Assembly (NCBI GenBank): GCA_037721555.1
Contig: JBBJOI010000006.1
Location: 62,001-126,000, forward strand
From: Gaiellasilicea sp037721555
GTDB taxonomy: Bacteria; Actinomycetota; Thermoleophilia; Gaiellales; Gaiellaceae
Reading direction: 5' to 3'
DNA: 64,000 nucleotides
This document shows, in pieces, positions 34,727 to 43,345 of the stretch (its first letter is position 1; every line of letters begins with the position of its first letter). The notes below the pieces were generated by a model, which saw only the letters and a program-made list of their open reading frames with translations, was not told the origin of the DNA and did not search any database. The position numbers and the translations under genes are program-made.

Positions 34727-35445
34727 TCGCGGCCTTCGCGGTTCAGGGGCTCTAGAAGCGGTACGGATCGATCACCGCGTTGCGCGGCATCGACCTCGAG
34801 CTTGCCGACGGCGAGCTCTTCGGGCTGCTCGGCCCAAACGGTGCCGGCAAGTCGACGCTGGTCAAGATCGGCTGCGGCCTCGTCCGCCCGTCCGCCGGCC
34901 GCGCATTGGTGTGCGGGACGCCGGCGGGCTCCTTGGCTGCGCGCGGCGCAACCGGCTACCTCGCCGAGCTCTTTCGCTTCCCGGGCTGGTGCACGGCAGA
35001 CGAGGTGCTCTCCCTGCACCAGCGGTTGGCGCGCTCGCACGGTGGAGAGGCCGAGCGAGTGCTCTTCCTCGACGAACCGACGAGCGCGCTCGACCCGGCC
35101 GGCAGGCGCACTGTCCGGGGGATCCTGGAGGAACTCCGGGCGCGGGGCATCGCAGTCCTGCTCAACTCCCACCTCCTGAGCGAGGTCGAGCTCGTGTGTG
35201 ACCGAGTCGCCATTCTGCTGGATGGGAGCGTGGTCGCCTCAGGGCGCCCCGACGAACTCATGCGCCCGCGCGGCGTCGAGCTCGAGACGAGTAAGGGGAT
35301 TCGCGTGGTCGAGCGCGCTTCCCGAGAAGACGTGCCGCGCCTCATCTCCGAAGCAGTAGCCGCCGGAGAGCAGGTCTTCGGCGTGCGCGTGTTGAGGTCG
35401 ACGCTCGAGGACGTCTACCTCGACGCGGTCGGCGAGGACGCGTGA
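34723..35445 (+). pseudogene. ABC transporter ATPase, decayed: in-frame stop and missing signature motif
   Basis: Walker A is intact (LLGPNGAGKSTLVKIGCGL), as are Walker B and the D-loop (VLFLDEPTSALDPAGRRTVR) and H-loop (LLNSHLLSEVELVCDR). But between ARSHGGEAER and VLFLDEPT about 40-50 residues are missing, including the LSGGQ-type signature and Q-loop-linked helices. Upstream, AFAVQGL then TAG then KRYGSITALRG shows a stop codon where the family has a conserved basic residue, and no good start remains except TTG 34780 (221 codons). The gene overlaps an intact permease by 4 bases. Confidence 0.78.
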
Positions 35446-36293
35446 TCCACGCGTTCACGATTGCGCTCTACGCCCTGCGCGAGAGTCTGCGCCGGCGGGT
35501 GTTCGTCGTCGTTGCGCTACTCACGACCGCGTTCCTCTTTCTCTACCGTCTCGGCGCAGGCAAGGCCTTCGAGGAAACGGAGGATGCCTTTCCGCCCGTC
35601 GGCGTCGAACCGGATGAGTTCATCGGCGCGACGCTACTTGGCATGGCCATGTTCGCGACGCTCTTCCTGGGGACCGTGCTCGCGGTCTTCCTGACGCTCG
35701 GAGCCGTCCGAGGCGACGCCGAGCGTGGCCTGCTGCAGCCGCTCGTCGTCCGGCCCCTAGGGCGGACGACCTTCCTGCTCGGGCGCTTCGCCGGGGCAGC
35801 GGCGGTCTGCGCGGTCTACGTCGTGCTTGTCTTCACCGCTGCGGTCGTACTCACGGGCAACGCCGGGGGATGGTGGCCTGACCGCCTGGTCGCGCCGGCG
35901 GTGGAGCTTGCCGCGGCGGTCGTCCTCCTCGTCGCGCTCTCGCTGCTCGGCTCAGTGTTCCTCTCCGCCACGACCAACGGCATCGCCGTGTTCATGCTCT
36001 TCGGCGCCGGGCTCGTCGGTGGGCTCCTGGGCCAGATCGGCGAGGCAATCAACTCGCCGACACTGCTCACCGTGGCTGAGCGAACCTCTTGGGCGCTCCC
36101 GTTCGAGGCGCTCTACCAGGACGGCCTCCAGCGACTGACGCTCGACGCACGTGGGCTCACGCGCTTCGCGGTCGAGCTTGGCCCCTTCGGCGGGGGGCAG
36201 ACCTACGGCTCTTGGCTGCCCGTCTGGGCCGCGCTCTACCTTGCCGGCATCCTCACGGCCGCAGCGTTGGGCTTCGCCCGCAGTGATCTCTAG
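35442..36293 (+). CDS. ABC-2 type transporter permease
   Basis: 283-residue integral membrane protein with six hydrophobic helices: first helix VVVALLTTAFLFLY, then ATLFLGTVLAVFLTLG. The loop RGDAERGLLQPLVVRPLGRT is typical of ABC-2 permeases. Ends GILTAAALGFARSDL. GTG overlaps the ATPase stop. Its reading frame is intact although the partner ATPase is damaged, so it may now be idle or served by another ATPase. Confidence 0.85.
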   Translation: MIHAFTIALYALRESLRRRVFVVVALLTTAFLFLYRLGAGKAFEETEDAFPPVGVEPDEFIGATLLGMAMFATLFLGTVLAVFLTLGAVRGDAERGLLQPLVVRPLGRTTFLLGRFAGAAAVCAVYVVLVFTAAVVLTGNAGGWWPDRLVAPAVELAAAVVLLVALSLLGSVFLSATTNGIAVFMLFGAGLVGGLLGQIGEAINSPTLLTVAERTSWALPFEALYQDGLQRLTLDARGLTRFAVELGPFGGGQTYGSWLPVWAALYLAGILTAAALGFARSDL

Positions 36294-36298
36294 GCCGA

Positions 36299-38644
36299 CT
36301 ACCGCAGCGACCGCAGAGCCGCTCGGAGCGACTGCCGGGTCGTCAGGACGCCCTCGAAGAGGTCGCCCTCACGCGTAACCCGCTCAAGCACCGCGTCCAT
36401 GGTGAAGGCCGCCGGGTCGAGCGACGGGTTCACCTCCTCCCAGTGCAGTGGTGTCGAGACGGGCGCGCCCGGTTTGGGCCGGACCGAGTAGACGGAGGCG
36501 ATCGTCTTGCCCTCCCCGTTTTGATTCGAGTCGATCAGCACTCCCCGCCGCTTGGCCTTCGACCACTCGGTCGTCGCCAGGCGCGGATGCGCACGTGCGA
36601 TCGCTCCCGCGACGATCTCGGAGAACTCGCGGGTCTCGTCGAACGTGTTGCGCCGCTCGATCGGGACGAGCACGTGGATCCCCTCGGAACCGCTCGTCTT
36701 GGCAAAGGACTGCAGCTCGAGGAGATCGAGCGTCTGCTTCACGAGTAGAGCCACTTCGATCGTCTCGGCGAAGCCGACGTCGGGCGACGGGTCGAGGTCG
36801 AAGAGAACGAAGTCCGGGCGGTGGGGCCTGTCGACGCGCGAGTACCAGGTGTTCATGTCGATGCAGCCCATGTTCACCATCCAGAGCAGGGCGAGATCAT
36901 CGTTCACGAGGGAGAAGTCGAGCTCGCGGACACGCCGCGGCGACTCCCGCGTCGAGGCCTCGAACCGTCGCGTCGGGATCCAATTCGGCATGTGCTTCGG
37001 CGCATCCTTCTGGAAGAAGAACTTCCCGAACGCTCCATCGGGGTAGCGCTTCATCGTGAACGGGCGGTCGCGTAGGTGGGGCACGAGCACGGGCGCGACA
37101 TCCCGGTAGTAGGAGAGCAGGTCGCCCTTGGTGATCCCTTCGTCCGGCCAGAACGGCTTTTCGAGGTTCGAGAGCTTCAACACTCTGGACCCACGTTCGA
37201 GCTCGGGCTCGATCGGGGATCGCTCCCGGCGCACGTTCTCCGGCCGCTCGTCCTCGCGCAAGCCCTGGTACGAAGGCGCGCGCAGCCGGCCATCGTGCGT
37301 CCACTCGGCGAACTCGATCTCAGCTACCAGCGCCGGCTCGACCCAGACGATGTCGCCCTTGCGGACCTTCGGCAGCTTCGGGACCTCGTCGAACGGGCTC
37401 GCCGCCCGCTCCAGTGGCCGCAACCGCGCGAGCAGCTTCTCGATCTCCTCGTCGTTGAAGCCGGTGCCGACGTTGCCGGTGTAGCGGAGGCGGCCGCCCT
37501 CCGCGACGGCCAGGATGAGGGAGCCGAAGCGGCCGCTTCGGCGGCCCTGCCCCTTCGTGTAGCCCGCGATCACGAACTCCTGGCGGCCGTGTGTCTTGAT
37601 CTTCAACCATGCCCGCGAGCGCCTACCCGGCTCGTACGTGGAGTCGGCTCGCTTGGCGATGATCCCCTCGAACCTCTGCTCCTCCGCAGCGCGGAAGAGC
37701 AACCTCCCGTCGCCGAAGGCCTCCGAGACCTGTACCCCCGCGCGGCGCGAGTCGATCAGCGCCGCGAGCTGCTCACGCCGCTCTACGAGCGGGAGGCCGA
37801 TCGACGGTTCGCCCTCGAGCTCGAGCACGTCGAACGCGACAAAGACATACGACGTCCCCTCCTTGCCCTGCTGCATCGCCGAGAACGTCGCGCGACCGTC
37901 TGCACCGATCGCGACGACCTCGCCATCGAGCACGCAGTCGGGGGTTCGGAGTGCGCGCTCGAGCGAGCGCACCACCGTGGGGAAGCGCTCGTTGAGGCTG
38001 TTGCCGTTTCGGCTTCGCAGGTCGATCTCGCCGCCGCGCATCGTTGCGATCATCCGGTAGCCGTCCCACTTCACCTCGTAGAGCCAGCCCGGCCCCACCG
38101 GCACGTCGCTCGCCAGCGTTGCGAGCATCGGCGCGTAGACAGTGCGGGCGCGGCTCGGTGCTGCTTCTGCGCCTTCCGGCTCCCGCTTCTTCACGAGCAG
38201 CCAGTTCTTCGGGTCTCCCGAGAGCTTGGCCGGCACTAGCGCCCACAGCCCCTCGAGTCGCTCCCCGTGGAGGTGCACGGTCAAGCCGCCGTCGCGCTTC
38301 TCCTCGACGAGCTCGTAGGTTCCGCGATCCCAGATCTCGACGGTGCCCGCGCCGTAATTCCCCTTGGGGATCTCCCCTTCGAAATCGCCGTAGGAAAGCG
38401 GGTGATCCTCGACGTGCACGGCGAGGTGCTGCGTCCCGGGCTCGAGCGGAACGCCTTTGGGCACGGCCCAGCTCGCGAGCGCCCCGTTGCGTTCGAGCCT
38501 GAAGTCGTAATGGAGCCGGGTAGCGTCGTGACGCTGGACGACGAAGACAAGGTGGGCATCGCCCGCGCCGTCGCGATCGTCGGAGAACGGTTCCGGCGTC
38601 GTGGCCGGGTCACGCTTGCGGCGGTAGTCGCGAAGCGGAGGCAC
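36299..38644 (-). CDS. ligD: Multifunctional DNA ligase D for non-homologous end joining
   Basis: 781-residue NHEJ enzyme. Order: N-terminal 3'-phosphoesterase domain with QRHDATRLHYDFRLERNGAL and VHVEDHPLSYGDFEGEIPKG; ligase domain with adenylated Lys in YEVKWDGYRMIATM and DGEVVAIGADG; then polymerase/primase domain with FWPDEGITKGDLLSYYRDVA and DLDPSPDVGFAETI carrying the catalytic Asp pair. PE-LIG-POL order is as in Pseudomonas, unlike the POL-PE-LIG order of mycobacteria. No ku gene lies in the window. GTG at 38644. Confidence 0.95.
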   Translation of the reverse strand: MPPLRDYRRKRDPATTPEPFSDDRDGAGDAHLVFVVQRHDATRLHYDFRLERNGALASWAVPKGVPLEPGTQHLAVHVEDHPLSYGDFEGEIPKGNYGAGTVEIWDRGTYELVEEKRDGGLTVHLHGERLEGLWALVPAKLSGDPKNWLLVKKREPEGAEAAPSRARTVYAPMLATLASDVPVGPGWLYEVKWDGYRMIATMRGGEIDLRSRNGNSLNERFPTVVRSLERALRTPDCVLDGEVVAIGADGRATFSAMQQGKEGTSYVFVAFDVLELEGEPSIGLPLVERREQLAALIDSRRAGVQVSEAFGDGRLLFRAAEEQRFEGIIAKRADSTYEPGRRSRAWLKIKTHGRQEFVIAGYTKGQGRRSGRFGSLILAVAEGGRLRYTGNVGTGFNDEEIEKLLARLRPLERAASPFDEVPKLPKVRKGDIVWVEPALVAEIEFAEWTHDGRLRAPSYQGLREDERPENVRRERSPIEPELERGSRVLKLSNLEKPFWPDEGITKGDLLSYYRDVAPVLVPHLRDRPFTMKRYPDGAFGKFFFQKDAPKHMPNWIPTRRFEASTRESPRRVRELDFSLVNDDLALLWMVNMGCIDMNTWYSRVDRPHRPDFVLFDLDPSPDVGFAETIEVALLVKQTLDLLELQSFAKTSGSEGIHVLVPIERRNTFDETREFSEIVAGAIARAHPRLATTEWSKAKRRGVLIDSNQNGEGKTIASVYSVRPKPGAPVSTPLHWEEVNPSLDPAAFTMDAVLERVTREGDLFEGVLTTRQSLRAALRSLR

Positions 38645-38777
38645 ACCCTCGCCCTTCCCCCCACGCCGGCCCTCGACACGACGTTTGGGGGCAGGCGTCT
38701 TGCTCAGGACGCGGCGATTGGTGGTGAAATGAGCCGTGTTCGGCTGCTGAGACCGTGCTGCACGCGGGGGAAAAGCC

Positions 38778-38794
38778 TGTGGATGATGTGGAAA
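38778..38794 (-). promoter_or_regulatory. Adjacent pair of DnaA-box-like sites
   Basis: On the minus strand TTTCCACA (38787-38794) is directly followed by TCATCCACA (38778-38786). Both forms also occur in oriC of this window. They lie between accA and ligD, 22 kb from the origin. Could bind DnaA or be chance. Confidence 0.35.
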
Positions 38795-38803
38795 GTTGGG
38801 CGC

Positions 38804-39736
38804 TCAGGCGAGGACGCCCATCGAACGGAACTTCTCCCGTCGCGCGGCGCGGAGCTCGCGCCGGGGCACATCCTCGAGCTCCTCGAGGGAGTCAGCGAGC
38901 GCGGCAGCGAGCAGCCGCGCCGCCTCGTCGTGATTTCCCTGGGCGCCGCCTTTGGGCTCCGGCACGATCCCGTCGATCACGCCCAGCTCGAGACAGTGCG
39001 CGGCGTCGGGCTTGAACGCAGCCGCAGCCTTGCGTGCCTCGCCGGCGTCGCGCCAGAGGATCGCGGCGCACCCTTCCGGCGAGATCACCGAGTAGATCGC
39101 GTTCTCCTGCATCAGCACACGATCGGCGAGCGCGATCGCCACCGCACCCCCTGAGCCGCCCTCACCGATGATGCAGGCGACGGTCGGCACGCCGAGGCGA
39201 GCCATCGCCGCCTGACACCGTGCGATCGCTCCTCCCTGACCGTGCTGCTCGGCCGCCACGCCGGGATACGCGCCTGGGGTGTCCACGAGCGACACGAGCG
39301 GGAAGCCGTGCCGATCGGCGAGCTCCATCACCCGCACAGCCTTCCGGTAGCCCTCCGGGTAGGCCATGCCGAAGTTCCGCGTCGTCCGCTCCTTGAGATC
39401 CCGGCCCTTCTGGTGGCCGACGATCGCGACCGTCCGTCCTTCCAGCTGCCCGAGACCCGTCACGAGCGCAGCGTCGTCACCGCGGCCCCGGTCGCCATGG
39501 AGCTCGAAGAAATCCTCGAAGATCCTGTTCACGTAGTCGAGCGTGTACGGACGGTCCTGGTGACGCGCGAGCTCGACGGACCGCCAGATCTCCTCGTCGG
39601 TCGGCTCCGCCTCGATGCGGTCGAGCTGACGCTGCAGCCGCTCGAGCTCACCCGAGAGTCGCGCGCCACGGAGAAGATCGAGCCCGCCGAGCCTGCTCAA
39701 CCGATCCCTGAGCCTGATCTCCGCGTCACGAGGCAC
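38804..39736 (-). CDS. accA: Acetyl-CoA carboxylase carboxyltransferase alpha subunit
   Basis: 310-residue subunit that, with AccD, transfers carboxyl from biotin to acetyl-CoA to give malonyl-CoA. Landmarks: DRPYTLDYVNRIFEDFFELH, FGMAYPEGYRKAVRVMELAD, VDTPGAYPGVAAEQHGQG, and the oxyanion region GEGGSGGAVAIALADRVLMQ followed by YSVISPEGCAAILW. Immediately downstream of accD with a 1-base gap. It feeds the fab operon a few kilobases away. Confidence 0.95.
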   Translation of the reverse strand: MPRDAEIRLRDRLSRLGGLDLLRGARLSGELERLQRQLDRIEAEPTDEEIWRSVELARHQDRPYTLDYVNRIFEDFFELHGDRGRGDDAALVTGLGQLEGRTVAIVGHQKGRDLKERTTRNFGMAYPEGYRKAVRVMELADRHGFPLVSLVDTPGAYPGVAAEQHGQGGAIARCQAAMARLGVPTVACIIGEGGSGGAVAIALADRVLMQENAIYSVISPEGCAAILWRDAGEARKAAAAFKPDAAHCLELGVIDGIVPEPKGGAQGNHDEAARLLAAALADSLEELEDVPRRELRAARREKFRSMGVLA

Positions 39737-39737
39737 C

Positions 39738-40577
39738 TTAGTCCGATCCGAACAGCCGAAGCAACCGCGCGAGCGTCATTCGCAGCTCGGGGCGGGGCAC
39801 GATCGCGTCGACGTGACCGAAGCGGAGGTTCGACTCGGCAAGGCCGAAGTCGTCGGGCAGCTTCTCACGCGTCGTCTGCGCGACGACGCGCGGTCCGGCG
39901 AACGACATCAGTGCACCCGGCTCTGCGAGCAGTACGTCGCCGAGGCTCGCGAAGCTGGCGAGAAGGCCACCTGTCGTCGGGTGCGCAAGCACGCTGATCA
40001 GCGCACAGCGAGCCTCGTGCAGCTCCTCGACGGCGACGACCGTCTTCGGCAGCTGCATCAGCGCCAGGATCCCCTCCTGCATGCGTGCACCGCCGGACGC
40101 CGACACGGACACGAGCGGGACACCGGCCTCGGCAGCGTGCTCGCACGCCCGCGCGAACTTCTCCCCGGTCACGGAGCCCATGGAGCCACCCATGAAGGAG
40201 AAGTCCATGACAGCGAGCTCACAGGGCTGCGTCTCGATCGTCGCGGAGCCGATCACCATCGCGTCGCCGAGGCCGGTCGCGAGCTCCGCCTCCGCGAGCC
40301 GCTCCTTGTACGCACGCAGGTCGAAGAACTCGAGTGGATCGGCCGACCGAAGATCCTCCGCCTGCTCCTCGAAGCTCATCGGATCGACGAGCTGACCGAT
40401 CCGCTCGCGTGCCTTGACCGGGAAGTGGTACCCACACTGCCGGCAGACCCGGAGCGCCGCCTCGAGCTCGTCGTCACGGTAGTGCGAGCCGCAACCGGGG
40501 CACGTATTCGGGTGCTTCTTCGCCGGCGGCTCCGGCGGGGCGTGCTTGTGCTCGATCGAGACGTCTATCCTGGCCAT
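39738..40577 (-). CDS. accD: Acetyl-CoA carboxylase carboxyltransferase beta subunit
   Basis: 279-residue subunit with an N-terminal zinc ribbon: TCPGCGSHYRDDELEAALRV and CRQCGYHFPV (four Cys). The crotonase-like domain has FSFMGGSMGSVTGEKFARAC and SVSASGGARMQEGILALMQL, then FAGPRVVAQTTREKLPDDFG. ATG at 40577. It is translated just ahead of accA; both are the separate heteromeric-type subunits rather than the fused acyl-CoA carboxylase common in many actinobacteria. Confidence 0.95.
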   Translation of the reverse strand: MARIDVSIEHKHAPPEPPAKKHPNTCPGCGSHYRDDELEAALRVCRQCGYHFPVKARERIGQLVDPMSFEEQAEDLRSADPLEFFDLRAYKERLAEAELATGLGDAMVIGSATIETQPCELAVMDFSFMGGSMGSVTGEKFARACEHAAEAGVPLVSVSASGGARMQEGILALMQLPKTVVAVEELHEARCALISVLAHPTTGGLLASFASLGDVLLAEPGALMSFAGPRVVAQTTREKLPDDFGLAESNLRFGHVDAIVPRPELRMTLARLLRLFGSD

Positions 40578-40611
40578 GAGGTGAGTTTAGACTCGGCCTT
40601 TCTGGGCTCGG

Positions 40612-41388
40612 TTACAAGCCGAGCGCAGAGACGAGCTGGGCGAGCTTCGGCTCGTTGGCCTCGGCATCCACCAGGCCGGTCAGGCCGGCCCCGGCGACCC
40701 GCTTCCGCTCGGAGACATCGCGCAAGATCCGCCGGAGCTCGTCCAACCGTAGACCGCCCGGCTCCGGCATGAAGACGTCGAGCTCGCCAGGCTCGACCGA
40801 GTCGCAGTCGAGCGCGACGTAGACCGCGTCGGCTCCGGCAAGCGCGCGCGACACCGCGTCGTCACCCGCCTGGATCCCGTTGCGCTCGATGAATTCGGCC
40901 TCCGGCGGATCGAGGTTGCGCGCGGCAAGCAGCGCCACGTGCTCGGGCGAGACGGCGCCCCCGTCGATCAGCATCCGTAGCGGCATGCCCCACGCGTTTC
41001 CGGAGGGCGAGGTCGAGGGCGTGTTCAGGTCGCCGTGTGCGTCGATCCACACCAGCGCAAGCGTGTCTCCCCGTGCGGCGAGTCCTTCGACGGCGCCGAT
41101 GTGAGCGCAGCAGCAGCCGCCGAGGACGAGCGGGCGGCCCGGGAGCGCGGCCGCAAGCGCGACGGACTGCTCCGCGAGCGAGCTCTCTTCAACCACACCC
41201 GCCTCGGGATACGGGAGCTCCATCCAGGCCGCCTCTGCCATCGACTCGCCGCCGGTGCCCCAGGCGCGTGGCACACGGACAAGACCGGCGTGAAACTCCC
41301 GTCCGCACGAGTGGCACTGGTAGTCGGGATCGATCGCGACTGCGGTGAGTGTGCGGCAGTCGGGACAACGGGCGCGCAAGAGGCTCAT
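40612..41388 (-). CDS. Zinc-ribbon plus arginase-fold protein
   Basis: 258 residues. N-terminal zinc ribbon: Cys8, Cys11, Cys25 and Cys28 (CPDC, CHSC). From residue 50 on it is an arginase/agmatinase fold: LVLGGCCCAHIGAVEGLA replaces the usual GGDHS region, WIDAHGDLNTPSTSPSGNAW keeps DAHxDxN, and ALDCDSVEPGELDVFMPEPG keeps DxDxxxP. The changed first motif (CCCAH) may alter the dinuclear metal site. It belongs to the ureohydrolase superfamily, but the substrate cannot be told. It lies between accD and a GNAT gene, with ATGA overlap with the latter. Confidence 0.78.
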   Translation of the reverse strand: MSLLRARCPDCRTLTAVAIDPDYQCHSCGREFHAGLVRVPRAWGTGGESMAEAAWMELPYPEAGVVEESSLAEQSVALAAALPGRPLVLGGCCCAHIGAVEGLAARGDTLALVWIDAHGDLNTPSTSPSGNAWGMPLRMLIDGGAVSPEHVALLAARNLDPPEAEFIERNGIQAGDDAVSRALAGADAVYVALDCDSVEPGELDVFMPEPGGLRLDELRRILRDVSERKRVAGAGLTGLVDAEANEPKLAQLVSALGL

Positions 41389-42305
41389 GCCACATCCCCC
41401 AGCCGCTTCTCGTAGCAGTTCGACCGTCTGGCGAGGTGCATGCCGGCACGTTCATAGAGCCTCACCGCGCCCGTCAAGTTCTCCGCATCGACGCCGAGGC
41501 CCGCTCGCTTGAAGCCACGCCGCCGGAACTCGGCAAAGGAAAGCTTGAGCAGCGCCTCACCCAGGCCACGCCGCCGCCACGGGCGGCGAACGCCCAGGTT
41601 GCCAACCCAACCGGTGTCTTGCTGGCCGTCGTGAGGCAGGCAGAGCGAGTAACCGGCAATCTCGTCTCCGTCGAGCGCGAGGAACCAGAGACCCGGGTCG
41701 AAGTCGTCGCGATTCACGGTCCAGTGAGCCCATTCCTCGTACGGCTCGGGAACGTGCTCCCAGTGGTCGGCGAAGCACTCCTCGTTGACGTCGTAGACGG
41801 CACGCTCCTCGCCCGGTTGCATGCTGCGCACGCTGATCCCCGCCGGCCACTCCGGCTCGTGCTCCGCATCCAGGTCGATCGCCATCCTGTACGAGGCTCG
41901 AATCACGTCGAAACCGCGCGAGTGCAGAACCTCGTGCAGGAAGCGGTACTCCGTCGGGACGTACGTGCGCAGGAAGGCGCCGTTCTGCGCGTCCGAGCGC
42001 GCTCTCTCCTCGCACCACGCCACGAGGCTCTCTGCGACCCCGCTGTCGCCGCGCTCCGAGTGGACGCGGATGTCGCACCAGTACCGCGTGTGCCATCCGT
42101 TCTGATCGAAGACGTCTGCGTAACCGGCAATCGTGCCGTCGCGCTCGATCACCTGCATGTCGCGTTCGGGCTCGATCGCTGGCTCAGAAAGGACCAGCCG
42201 CAGCTCGGCCTCGCTCGTGTCGTCGACACCGTAGGCGGCCTGCGCGATCTCGTTGAACATCGCCACCGAGGGGGCGACGTCCTCCTCGCCGAACGGGCGG
42301 ATCAT
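41385..42305 (-). CDS. Tandem GNAT acetyltransferase
   Basis: 306 residues with two GNAT domains. The N-terminal one (residues 1-145: IRPFGEEDVAPSVAMFNEIA, YADVFDQNGWHTRYWCDIRV) has a weak acetyl-CoA loop. The C-terminal one (150-300) has LGVRRPWRRRGLGEALLKLS and LGVDAENLTGAVRLYERAGM, the standard acetyl-CoA motif. Mycothiol synthase is also a tandem GNAT, but I see no specific features to claim it. ATG at 42305 overlaps the HAD stop (ATGA), and its own stop is overlapped by the arginase-fold gene start. Confidence 0.82.
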   Translation of the reverse strand: MIRPFGEEDVAPSVAMFNEIAQAAYGVDDTSEAELRLVLSEPAIEPERDMQVIERDGTIAGYADVFDQNGWHTRYWCDIRVHSERGDSGVAESLVAWCEERARSDAQNGAFLRTYVPTEYRFLHEVLHSRGFDVIRASYRMAIDLDAEHEPEWPAGISVRSMQPGEERAVYDVNEECFADHWEHVPEPYEEWAHWTVNRDDFDPGLWFLALDGDEIAGYSLCLPHDGQQDTGWVGNLGVRRPWRRRGLGEALLKLSFAEFRRRGFKRAGLGVDAENLTGAVRLYERAGMHLARRSNCYEKRLGDVA

Positions 42306-42961
42306 GATGGCACGAGCTCGTCGAGCACGTCGGGCAGGTGTGAAAGGTCGGCTAGCTCGCGATCCGGCTCCGGGTCGGCCTCCTCGGCCTCCCGATTGAT
42401 CCACACGGTCTTCAGATCCAGCTTCCGGGCCGGGGCGATGTCGTGAAAGAGGCTCGCGGCGACGTGCACGTGGTGCTCGCGGTCTGTCGAGGTGAGCTCG
42501 AAGAAGCGCTCCCAATGCGCGTGAGCGGGCTTGTACGAGCGGACGTCCTCTGCGACGACGGCCAGGTCGAAGGGCACGCCGAGCGTTCGCTGCGAGGCCG
42601 CGATCAGCTCGCGGTCCGTGTTCGAGAGGATCGCGAGCTGCCAGCCGCGAGCCCGGAGCTCGGCGAGGGCCGCGGGAACCTCCGGGTGCGCCGGCCAGTC
42701 GGGCAACGACTGCGCGAGGACGCCGCTCTCCCCTTCGGGTATCCCGTAGCCGGTCTCGCTCGCGAGCCGCTCGAGCGTCAGCGAGAGCACCTCCGCGTAA
42801 CTCCTGTACGCCTCCGACTGCACCTGCGGCTCGAGCTCGTGGTAGAGGCGAAGGAGCTCCGGCACCCTCTCCGCGCCGTAGAGCCGTTCGAGTGCGGCAC
42901 CGATGCCGGCGTTCCAGTCGATCAGGGTTCCGTAGCAGTCGAACGTGGCCCAACGAGTCAT
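42302..42961 (-). CDS. Type II haloacid dehalogenase-like HAD hydrolase
   Basis: 219 residues with FDCYGTLIDWNAGIGAALER (nucleophile Asp in DCYGT), cap domain, SNTDRE (motif II), AEDVRSYKPAHAHWERFFEL (motif III Lys) and HVAASLFHDIAPARK (motif IV Asp). Homologues hydrolyse 2-haloacids or phosphates; substrate unknown. ATG at 42961. It opens a short minus-strand operon with the GNAT, arginase-fold and possibly other genes. Confidence 0.85.
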   Translation of the reverse strand: MTRWATFDCYGTLIDWNAGIGAALERLYGAERVPELLRLYHELEPQVQSEAYRSYAEVLSLTLERLASETGYGIPEGESGVLAQSLPDWPAHPEVPAALAELRARGWQLAILSNTDRELIAASQRTLGVPFDLAVVAEDVRSYKPAHAHWERFFELTSTDREHHVHVAASLFHDIAPARKLDLKTVWINREAEEADPEPDRELADLSHLPDVLDELVPS

Positions 42962-43345
42962 GGCCGGGAGCTTACTCAGCCCGCCTCGTCAGCTGTCCCG
43001 AAACGCCACTTGCGGCTGCGCTGCGATGGTGGTAGTCCGTCTTCCGATCGTCTCTGAGGCCACTTTGCGAGCGCGCGTGCGAACGCACGACTACGACGGG
43101 CCGTACCGCCACCTGCGCGACCCGAGTGGACGCCTCATCGAGTTGCAGGAGCCGCTACCCGATAGCGGCTCCATGTACCGATGCGGCTCTCACGAACGAG
43201 AGCGGCCAGCTCGTCGATCGACTCATCGACGGTCGAGTCAATGTCGTCCGGAGGCCAGGCGGCGAAGAACTCGAAGCCCTGTGGGAGCTCACCGTTCAGC
43301 CACCCGAGCGTGACGGCAACCGCCGCCCGTACCTCCGATTGAAGA
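42962..43345. other. Gene-poor interval with relics
   Basis: 384 bases without an intact gene. On the plus strand, 43059-43157 encodes DYDGPYRHLRDPSGRLIELQ, which looks like the end of a VOC-family protein. On the minus strand, the frame ending at 43135 has G/C-rich third positions and protein-like sequence (GELPQGFEFFAAWPPDDIDS) but no start outside fabF. A strong hairpin lies at 43148-43172. I read this as decayed coding DNA plus the fab terminator. Confidence 0.5.
43148..43172. terminator. Hairpin downstream of the fab operon
   Basis: GGAGCCGCTA - CCCGA - TAGCGGCTCC: perfect 10-base stem, 5-base loop, about 175 bases past the fabF stop and upstream of the HAD gene. No T-run. Likely terminates fab transcription. 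Confidence 0.6.

Noticed and set aside
37076..38239. A 387-codon plus-strand frame
   Set aside because: Lies entirely within ligD on the other strand and has low-complexity Arg/Leu composition.
38645..38803. A possible small gene between ligD and accA
   Set aside because: No start with ribosome site and no protein-like frame; only the DnaA-box-like pair stands out.
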